13,205 nucleotides of DNA from the NCBI GenBank assembly GCA_947593895.1, contig CANQDY010000020.1, positions 1-13,205 on the forward strand, in the 5' to 3' direction. This stretch comes from an uncultured Bacilli bacterium (GTDB lineage: Bacteria; Bacillota_I; Bacilli_A; RFN20; CAG-449). A program made the translations under genes and the position numbers. Below the pieces are notes generated by a model that worked only from the letters and a program-made list of their open reading frames with translations, ran no database searches and was not told the origin of the DNA. This document shows positions 7,601-13,205 of this stretch, one piece after another (positions within the stretch are counted from its first letter, which is position 1; every line of letters begins with the position of its first letter).

Positions 7601-8290
7601 TGAGGTAATAGTTACACTTCCATATTTAGAATTATAAGTGGTATAGCCATCTTCATAATTTGTTTCCTTAACCGACTCAGAAACACTCCAAACTGAACTA
7701 TCCGCTAAATTTGGTATATTTTCTGTTTCAACATGAGTTGGATCATCAATCCAATGTCTTGTTGCTATTCCACCATTAGTAAGTGTAGGCTCAATAGTTA
7801 TAGTCCATTCACTGAAAGTATGACTAATTGATTCACTAGAAGAAATATTGCTAGAAAACTCACTACTTAATTCACTGGTATTTGAAGTATCACTTGATGT
7901 ACAACTTGTAATATCAATACTTGTATCACTACTTGTTGCATTACTTGTATTATCAGAACTTGCATCACTAGTTGTTGCATTACTTGTATTATCAGAACTT
8001 GCATCACTAGTTGTTGCATCACTTGTATTATCAGAACTTGCATCACTAGTTGTTGCATCACTTGTATTATCAGAACTTGCATCACTAGTTGTTATTAAAG
8101 TGCTTGTTGAAGTTTCACTGGAGGTTACTTCATCACTAAATAGAGTATTTGAACCTTGTTCACTACTAACTGGTGAATCACTACTAGATATTAATGATGA
8201 AGTTGTATTATTTTTTGTTTTACAACCAATTAATCCCGAAGTTAAGACCACCGATGCAAAAACCAAAAATATTTTATTATAATTTTTCAT
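4700..8290 (-). CDS. Large surface lipoprotein with tandem-repeat linker, degenerate ribbon-like segment and duplicated Flg_new/beta modules
   Basis: A 1196-residue predicted lipoprotein; specific function unknown. Signal peptide 1-22 ends in LIGC, with Cys23 lipidated. Residues 24-155 are a Ser/Thr/Asp spacer containing four 13-residue repeats. Residues 157-232 resemble the HxW..WT...ATCT..G..TR.C..DP.HVETE.IP.L repeat of clostridial surface proteins, but with cysteines replaced. Residues 235-405 are an unassigned beta-rich domain. Four Flg_new (Listeria-Bacteroides/InlB B-like) repeats with GW[YF] and YAKY ends lie at about 411-473, 476-543, 803-872 and 876-944. Each pair is followed by a beta module opening YVGKYT (549) or YVGNYT (949). 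AAAGGAG at 8297-8303, 6 nt before the ATG, fixes the start. It is the last gene of the surface operon, 16 nt after the small lipoprotein gene. An adhesin or ligand-binding role is inferred from the domains. Confidence 0.85.
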   Translation of the reverse strand: MKNYNKIFLVFASVVLTSGLIGCKTKNNTTSSLISSSDSPVSSEQGSNTLFSDEVTSSETSTSTLITTSDASSDNTSDATTSDASSDNTSDATTSDASSDNTSNATTSDASSDNTSNATSSDTSIDITSCTSSDTSNTSELSSEFSSNISSSESISHTFSEWTITIEPTLTNGGIATRHWIDDPTHVETENIPNLADSSVWSVSESVKETNYEDGYTTYNSKYGSVTITSVKKYGNWEFKDSNLVFGSQTTLVKKSNVGLDDIEKTVALPNHFVKIDVTTGDFEKYKLEQGSDYYFVEKDGVFTSNNKGIDSSISSMIFTPKVNGIISYSVFCSSEKNYDYFYDSISPTVKIGDEKGQTEKITRQLNANETFTFNYKKDNGESEGDDQAIISNIKFEVLDLSPATKDDFAIIDYTDNGEILDPMVILKDSKVELFDYKKDGYILDGWYYDKTLTNRYTDETIFKEYTVLHAKLVESYKVTLVLNNGKKNLEYYFKKGEKIILDNPSLEGYVFVGWYTTINFEEGSQFNPEISYQDDVVLYAKYDKAPDYVGKYTTKEVYNESNFAAVFNNLEIDENGKITNFGSSNKLDKVISFDKETGRIECEIDGIPSFMYYYDGIIIAPTTPSTSSFGKEIIIGAKKSFSKFGQYSFKDANGNFTTKFIGFVSDNKTYYFGIINDKVYTDLDFQISNIEDKSIDLTSISSYTSSKLNSFIVKDSLGNILLAKGKDYNTWIDLEAPFGTYSNNEFTITLNGMGNYSDSNGKNGRYVLLENNIVGVTIGFGENVSEYFEFTLNGDSFTYEKPMVTITFNTGEGHEIIEPLEVNKNVPIVLENANDEEDYIFEGWYIDPAHRLKIIDKYTPISDITIYAKYVEAIKLYVYENNDFTSEPYEKKYKMNDVVIVDEPSKFGYIFAGWYTTSTFEPGSEWENGSIITQNTSIYAKYDMAEPYVGNYTGVYIKGNDDTGGISTFGIESLSINSKLTGSFTGDNASFKFDEDDKTRLVIEKYRSVSYSNTYNGWWNENDKLLVAISSTTKSAVYLFSGNGDTDISASVKASYWNGGETRIISYTDPKNQNHIIFIYDGNVYFNVKVFDAINNEISDVTTVYSLDSTTIVTENLKFRFVSSDTGLVLDKAEENNINLNISYNMQNIYHGFSGSSSLSLEIVATNGNRINVPELDSGDVKDNEFIIIGDINKK
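7933..8088 (-). repeat. Four tandem 39-bp repeats in the lipoprotein linker
   Basis: Four adjoining copies, at 7933-7971, 7972-8010, 8011-8049 and 8050-8088, encode a 13-residue unit such as TSDASSDNTSDAT. They differ at one base: copies 1 and 2 encode Asn where copies 3 and 4 encode Asp. Partial copies flank the block. Because 39 is a multiple of three, gain or loss of a copy changes spacer length without breaking the frame. Confidence 0.95.
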
Positions 8291-8296
8291 TTATTT

Positions 8297-8303
8297 CTCC
8301 TTT
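8297..8303 (-). promoter_or_regulatory. Shine-Dalgarno site of the 1196-residue lipoprotein gene
   Basis: AAAGGAG on the minus strand, 6 nt before the ATG at 8288-8290, inside the 16-nt gap after the upstream gene's stop codon. Confidence 0.75.
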
Positions 8304-8306
8304 CGT

Positions 8307-8867
8307 TTAATATGAATATGTTGAAGTTATTTTTACTAAAAATTGTAAATCAGCAACATAACTACATGTATATCTTGTTAATTTTGAATCAGTCAACTGA
8401 TATTCAATATTACAATCGTCTATAGAATTAAAGTTTTCTACTTTGAAATAATTTTTAGTAGTATTAAAATTAACTTTTCCAGTTAAAATTGTTAAATTCG
8501 ACTCTTTATTAATTTGATAATCATTTAAATTCTTTTCTTTTAATTCAAAGCCATGAAGAGTTTTTTGATCAATATCACTAAATGTTTTACTTATTTTATT
8601 TATTTTAAAATCAAAATTACTATTTAAAGTAGATGTTGTTATTTCTGAAATTCCAGAAATCATATTATCTTCATGAGTAATGTTAATATTATTAATTGAT
8701 GAATAAACAATTACATCATTATCGCTTATTTTTGTTTCAATTACCACTTTTGAAACTTCTTTAAGCGAAGAATTAACTTTTTTATTAAAGTTTGATAACT
8801 TACTTCCACCACAAGAAGTAATTAATAAACCGCACATAAGTACTGGAATAAAAAATTTATTTCTCAT
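8307..8867 (-). CDS. Small lipoprotein of unknown function
   Basis: A 186-residue predicted lipoprotein I do not recognise. Residues 1-18 form a signal peptide with a lipobox ITSC, placing the lipid on Cys19 and leaving a Gly-Gly start to the mature protein. After a short Lys/Ser-rich helix-like stretch (about 22-40), the rest alternates polar and hydrophobic residues with many Ile, Asn, Ser and Thr, suggesting a beta-rich fold of about 140 residues. C152 and C168 could form a disulphide, but this is a guess. It lies 12 nt after the giant BspA-like gene and 16 nt before the large lipoprotein gene, so it is almost certainly co-transcribed with both. It may be an accessory or chaperone-like partner at the membrane surface. 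The start at 8865-8867 is fixed by AGGAGG 8 nt upstream. Confidence 0.8.
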   Translation of the reverse strand: MRNKFFIPVLMCGLLITSCGGSKLSNFNKKVNSSLKEVSKVVIETKISDNDVIVYSSINNINITHEDNMISGISEITTSTLNSNFDFKINKISKTFSDIDQKTLHGFELKEKNLNDYQINKESNLTILTGKVNFNTTKNYFKVENFNSIDDCNIEYQLTDSKLTRYTCSYVADLQFLVKITSTYSY

Positions 8868-8875
8868 AATATCAA

Positions 8876-8881
8876 CCTCCT
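8876..8881 (-). promoter_or_regulatory. Shine-Dalgarno AGGAGG overlapping the upstream stop codon
   Basis: A full-consensus AGGAGG on the minus strand shares bases with the TAG stop (8880-8882) of the giant upstream gene and lies 8 nt before the 186-residue lipoprotein ATG. The overlap suggests terminating ribosomes re-initiate on the next gene. Confidence 0.8.
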
Positions 8882-11800
8882 AGAAAACAAAGTACTTCTT
8901 TTTTAATGCAAAAGCCAAAATACCAAATACACTAATACATGAAACTACACCTAGTCCTACATAATCATATGTCTTTGATGCTACTATCTCGGCATTTTGA
9001 GTTACTGTGTCAAGTTTTGCTAAATAATCATTATAAGATGATAAAACTTGATTATACTTTGTTAAATCTAATATTGCTTTATCTTCTTTAGATAACAAAT
9101 TAATTCGACGATATAAATCTTTTAATACTTCGATATCTTTTGAATTAAACTCTGAATCAAGATTATTTATAATATTTTGAATTTCCTTTACTTCATAACT
9201 TGCATACTCTAAGATTAAAGCATTAATTTTCTCATATGCATCAACTACAAATTTTTTCATTGAATCAACTTCTTCTTGGCTATATCCATATGATGTTAAA
9301 TCTTGCTTTAACTTATTCATATTTGTATATGCAATTTCGATATCTTTTTTATTTGACATAAATATTTCATCTGCATTTGTAGGTAATTTTTCATATGCAT
9401 CAATAAAGTTAACTGTATCTATGTCCCTTGCTTCATAATTACTTCGACTTGCTTTTGTGTAGTCACCAAAATACATTGAATAAGTAAGTGATTCATATCC
9501 ACTTAATTTATTATTTGAAGGTAAAATAAGTTTTAATTGATTTAGTTTTCCAATTTGAGCAACAAATTGATAATAGTATAAATCATATTCGTATGGATCA
9601 TAATATTTATGGATAATATCATATCCTGGATCAGAATAACTTAATTTAGATTCATCATTTGATCCCTCTAATGTTGGAGCGTATACTGATCTAAATTCAA
9701 CTTCTTTAAGTGAAGCATACCCACTGAAAGCAAAGTTACCTATTGATTTTAAACTATCTGGTAAAATAATTTTGGTTACATAAATATTAGAATTACCTGC
9801 AAAGTATTCAATTCGATAAGTTCCTTCTTTAACTTCTAATATTTGAGAAGATTTTCCACCTGGATAACTATTTAATTGAAACTTTCCTGATTTTAAATAA
9901 TTATAAATTGAACCTTGATAAATGAAGTAATAATCATTAACCATTCCATCATTTAATTCCTTATTTTGATCATCAAAATATTTGAATTCTTTAATTAATG
10001 AACAATTTAAGAATGCACCTTTTCCTAGTTTTTCTAATTTATTTGATAATACAACATTCTTTAATTCTTTATTGTTATAGAAACTGTATTCACCGATTGA
10101 GGTTACACTATTTAATTTAATTTCTTCAAAGGCACTTGATTGGAAGCAATAATCTCCAATAGTAATTAATGAAGATACATTATCAAGAGATTTGATTGGT
10201 GCTTCTGAAAAACCATAATCTCCAATGTAATTTGCACTATTTAATTTAACTGTTTCTAATGAAGTACAAGATGCAAATCCATAATCGCCAATCTTTTTAA
10301 TATTATCTAAATTAATATATTTTAATTTGCTACATTTATAAAAACTATAATCACCAATTGAAGTAACGCTGTTTGGTAAAGAAACATTAGTTAAACTTGT
10401 ACAATATGCAAATGTATAATTATCAATCTTTTCAATACCAAAAGGAATAACCACTTTAGTTAATTTATAGCATCCCATAAATGCTTCGCCAGAAATGACT
10501 TTAAGAGTATCAGGTAAGTTAATCTCCGTAATGATTGGGCCATTACCTAAAACAGTAGTACGCATAAACGCACCCTGTCCGATCTCAATAACTTTTGGAA
10601 TATTAATAGTACTGACTTTAGAACATCCACTGAAAGAATAATCTCCAATATATTCTACATTAGTCAAATCTAATAAAGTTAATGCTGAACATTTATAAAA
10701 TGCATAAGCACCAATCCTATTTGTGGTTTTAGTTAAATCAATATTTCTTAATAAGTTATCACCATAAAATGATCCTTCATTAATTACTACTCCACCATTA
10801 ACTGGCATATTGACTGTTAGTAGACGAATGCATGAACTAAATGCATATTCATTAATTTGAGCATTTTCACCAAGAGTTAATTCAGTAATTTTTAATGATG
10901 CAAAAGCATAATCACCAATAACTGCATTATCTCCAATATTAACCGCTGATAAGGCAGAACAATCTTTAAATGCATAAGAGCCAATCTTTTTAACCTCTTC
11001 TAAATTAATTAAATTTTCTAGGGCTTTATCACCTTCAAATGCATTTGACGAAATGATAATTCCAGTTTTATTAAAAATAACCGATTTTAATGAGGAACAA
11101 TAACTAAATGCGCCATTACCAATTAATGCATCCTGAGAATTAATTACCACACTTACCAAATTACTAACCCCTGAGAAAGCTCCATCACAAATTTCACTAA
11201 AATCAATAGATAAGTTTTCCTCATAATTATAATTAGGAGCAGCAAGAATTAATTTCTTACCATCTTTTGAAGTTAAATATGGTGAATTCTCTTGTGAAGA
11301 ATAGTCTTTAGAATTATTATTTACTACAAATTTACTAATTTTAGAATTTAACAAGAAACTATTACCTAATGATGTAATAAAGGTATTTTCACTAAACGAT
11401 AAAGTTTCTAAAGAAGTACAATAAGCAAATATTTCACTTCCTAAATTAATTGAATTATTTGGTAAATCAAAAGATACTAAACTAGTACAGTTTTTAAATG
11501 CCTGACTTAAAATTGCATCGACGCTACCTAAAAATTCTATAGAATTTAATTTACTACAATCGCTGAAAGCAGCCTCATCAATTGAAATTAAATCTTGAGT
11601 AAATTTAACCTTTACTAAATTTTTATTATTTGCAAAACACTTAGAAGGAATCTTATTAATTCCTATTTCAAGACTTTCAAGTGCACAATTTTCAAACATT
11701 CCTTCAGATAACTTGGTATTATTATTTAAAGTTACCTTTGATAATGATGTACAATTTTTAAAAGCTTCACTTCCAGTATTTCTTAAAGAAGATAAATTAA

Positions 11801-13205
11801 CATTAGTAAGTGATGAACAACCATAAAAAGATCTAACACCAATCGCATAAACTTTTGATAAGTCGATATTATTTAAACTTGTACAACCTCTAAAGGCTGC
11901 TTGACCAATGGCAATTGTCTTTTCAAAATTAATCGATTTTAAGTTTTTGTCACCATCAAAACTATATTCTCTAATATATTTTATTGTGGTTGGTAAGGTA
12001 ACACTTTCTAAAGCAGTACAATTATAAAATGCGTATTTATTAATTATTTCTACTCCCTCTGGTATAACGACACTTTTAATTGTGTTATTTGAAACAGGTA
12101 TTTTATTCTTATCATAATCAGTTTCATCAACCTTAATATCATAATCTAATTCATACAGACAAAAAGCAAATGAGCCAATGTAAAGAATTCCTTCATCATC
12201 TGGAATAACTACATCTCCACCTAAACCTTTATATGCAATTAAAGTTCTTGCTTCATCAATGACAAATTCACTTTTAACATTAATTTTAGCTAATGCCATA
12301 ATGTTTGATTCTTTTCCATCAACCTTTACATTAAGTTTAATAGTTGCTGAACCTTTTTTTAAAGCAACAACATTACCTTCTTGATCAACCGAAGCAATTT
12401 CTGAGTTAGTACTTGACCAAATTAACTCAATTCGATCCTCATCAATATACCATGGATCAAGATCATAAAAGATTTTAACTTTTTCACTTGGATAACAATT
12501 AATTGATGAATCACTAGAAAAGAATCTAACATCACCAGTATCTCCAATTTCACTCGTATCACCACTGCTTAAGAAAGCAAATAATGTGCGATAAGAAGTA
12601 AATTTTAAATCCTCTAATTCGCAAGTGCTATTATCGTGAATTGTGTTCTTTTTTGATTCATTTTTTTTATTTAAAACATTTGCAATAATTGTAGTTGATT
12701 TACCGGTTAAAGGTGAAGAAACACTAACTTCAATTCTACCCTGTCTTAAACCTTTTAATTGCCCTTCCTTAACTACACCGATTGAATCATCAGAGGTTGA
12801 CCAATCTAAATATTTTAAGAACTCTTTACCTTCATCGAGATCTTTAGAGGAGGAAGTTAAGAATCTAGTTAAGTCTAATGTTTCACCAACATTAACTGAA
12901 ACGGAAGTAATTACATTACCATCAACCTTTCCATCATCAGTGAATTTAAAATCGCCATCAGTTCCTGGTAGTTGAACTAAATATAGATTTGCATTTAAAG
13001 CGTAGTCCTCAATTAAGAAACATAAAGTTGATGTACAAATTACATCAGAATACAAATTATCAATATAATTAGTAATCTCAAATCTGACATCGGTTTCTTG
13101 ATTCTTTCCTCCATATACTGGTATTGGTGTATCAAGTAAGGTTGAGTATCCATCCGCCGTGGAGAAGATGATTGGATTTATTGATTGAACATAAATCCAA
13201 AAAAT
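8880..13205 (-). CDS. Giant BspA-type leucine-rich-repeat surface protein with Big_2 domains and C-terminal membrane anchor, 5' end outside window
   Basis: The frame is open without a stop to the window edge, giving at least 1441 residues (numbered here from 13205). A TTG at 13053-13055 is internal, not the start, so the signal peptide is not visible. Residues about 98-178 and 234-312 are Ig-like Big_2 domains (WSTSDDSIGVV and WSSTNSEIASV cores). Residues about 318-1175 carry about 30 BspA-type (LRR_5) repeats of the form AF..C.SL..V.LP..V..IG, with typical interruptions around 640-660 and 1075-1135. Residues about 1265-1405 are charged and helical, FIVAR-like. Residues 1415-1434 are a hydrophobic helix followed by KKKYFVF, a membrane anchor with no LPXTG. 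BspA-type proteins commonly act in adhesion to host surfaces or other microbes; the ligand here is unknown. First visible gene of a leftward operon with two lipoproteins. Confidence 0.88.
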   Translation of the reverse strand: MFWIYVQSINPIIFSTADGYSTLLDTPIPVYGGKNQETDVRFEITNYIDNLYSDVICTSTLCFLIEDYALNANLYLVQLPGTDGDFKFTDDGKVDGNVITSVSVNVGETLDLTRFLTSSSKDLDEGKEFLKYLDWSTSDDSIGVVKEGQLKGLRQGRIEVSVSSPLTGKSTTIIANVLNKKNESKKNTIHDNSTCELEDLKFTSYRTLFAFLSSGDTSEIGDTGDVRFFSSDSSINCYPSEKVKIFYDLDPWYIDEDRIELIWSSTNSEIASVDQEGNVVALKKGSATIKLNVKVDGKESNIMALAKINVKSEFVIDEARTLIAYKGLGGDVVIPDDEGILYIGSFAFCLYELDYDIKVDETDYDKNKIPVSNNTIKSVVIPEGVEIINKYAFYNCTALESVTLPTTIKYIREYSFDGDKNLKSINFEKTIAIGQAAFRGCTSLNNIDLSKVYAIGVRSFYGCSSLTNVNLSSLRNTGSEAFKNCTSLSKVTLNNNTKLSEGMFENCALESLEIGINKIPSKCFANNKNLVKVKFTQDLISIDEAAFSDCSKLNSIEFLGSVDAILSQAFKNCTSLVSFDLPNNSINLGSEIFAYCTSLETLSFSENTFITSLGNSFLLNSKISKFVVNNNSKDYSSQENSPYLTSKDGKKLILAAPNYNYEENLSIDFSEICDGAFSGVSNLVSVVINSQDALIGNGAFSYCSSLKSVIFNKTGIIISSNAFEGDKALENLINLEEVKKIGSYAFKDCSALSAVNIGDNAVIGDYAFASLKITELTLGENAQINEYAFSSCIRLLTVNMPVNGGVVINEGSFYGDNLLRNIDLTKTTNRIGAYAFYKCSALTLLDLTNVEYIGDYSFSGCSKVSTINIPKVIEIGQGAFMRTTVLGNGPIITEINLPDTLKVISGEAFMGCYKLTKVVIPFGIEKIDNYTFAYCTSLTNVSLPNSVTSIGDYSFYKCSKLKYINLDNIKKIGDYGFASCTSLETVKLNSANYIGDYGFSEAPIKSLDNVSSLITIGDYCFQSSAFEEIKLNSVTSIGEYSFYNNKELKNVVLSNKLEKLGKGAFLNCSLIKEFKYFDDQNKELNDGMVNDYYFIYQGSIYNYLKSGKFQLNSYPGGKSSQILEVKEGTYRIEYFAGNSNIYVTKIILPDSLKSIGNFAFSGYASLKEVEFRSVYAPTLEGSNDESKLSYSDPGYDIIHKYYDPYEYDLYYYQFVAQIGKLNQLKLILPSNNKLSGYESLTYSMYFGDYTKASRSNYEARDIDTVNFIDAYEKLPTNADEIFMSNKKDIEIAYTNMNKLKQDLTSYGYSQEEVDSMKKFVVDAYEKINALILEYASYEVKEIQNIINNLDSEFNSKDIEVLKDLYRRINLLSKEDKAILDLTKYNQVLSSYNDYLAKLDTVTQNAEIVASKTYDYVGLGVVSCISVFGILAFALKKKYFVF

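Noticed and set aside
7933..8088. Possible CRISPR array
   Set aside because: Copies adjoin with no spacers and lie in frame within a coding sequence; this is a protein tandem repeat.
7848..8282. 144-codon plus-strand frame opposite the lipoprotein linker
   Set aside because: It exists because the 39-bp repeat is a multiple of three and the Ser/Asp codons have no stops on the other strand; the product is a monotonous Leu/Val/Ala/Ser repeat with no ribosome site.
12643..12975. 110-codon plus-strand frame
   Set aside because: It lies fully opposite the Big_2 part of the giant gene, has no ribosome site and shows no recognisable protein features.

Overview
The window is strongly AT-rich and uses the standard genetic code: tryptophans are TGG and TGA acts as a stop, for example at the end of the aminotransferase gene. 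The features that stand out are Ser/Thr-rich lipoprotein linkers, BspA-type leucine-rich repeats, Big_2 and Flg_new (InlB B-like) modules, and a large surface protein held by a C-terminal membrane helix with no LPXTG signal. Together they suggest an uncultured low-GC member of the Firmicutes/Bacilli near the Mollicutes (RF39-like or Acholeplasma/Izemoplasma-like), probably gut-associated. This placement is an inference from protein style, not a phylogenetic test. Because the code is standard, Mycoplasma and Spiroplasma proper are unlikely.

Region 1 (1-1514, minus strand) is a metabolic operon. A class I PLP aminotransferase is followed by, and overlaps by 32 nt, the start of a bifunctional chorismate mutase-prephenate dehydratase (pheA) that runs off the left edge. 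The pair fits the last steps of phenylalanine synthesis: chorismate to prephenate to phenylpyruvate to phenylalanine. The pheA start is short but has intact chorismate mutase active-site residues.

Region 2 (1515-3790, plus strand) begins with a divergent, AT-rich spacer holding a small palindrome and a plausible extended -10 promoter. It is followed by a 618-residue secreted lipoprotein with a Ser-rich linker, two Ig-like (Big_2) domains and a C-terminal beta-rich module, and by a clear intrinsic terminator.

Region 3 (3791-4699) is about 900 bp with no intact gene. It holds a diverged inverted repeat whose two arms can both be read as a peptide containing EKLKN(K/R)NN, plus a 9-bp hairpin. 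It looks like the remains of a decayed element or gene, identity unknown.

Region 4 (4700-13205, minus strand) is a surface-protein operon transcribed leftward. It starts with a giant BspA/Big_2 protein (5' end outside the window, C-terminal membrane anchor). A small 186-residue lipoprotein follows 12 nt later, then a 1196-residue lipoprotein 16 nt after that. The 1196-residue protein has a tandem-repeat linker, a degenerate cysteine-less ribbon-like segment and a duplicated [two Flg_new + beta module] architecture. Tight spacing and strong Shine-Dalgarno sites argue for co-expression. The three products are all predicted to face outward from the membrane and may form a surface adhesion or binding assembly; the ligand is unknown.
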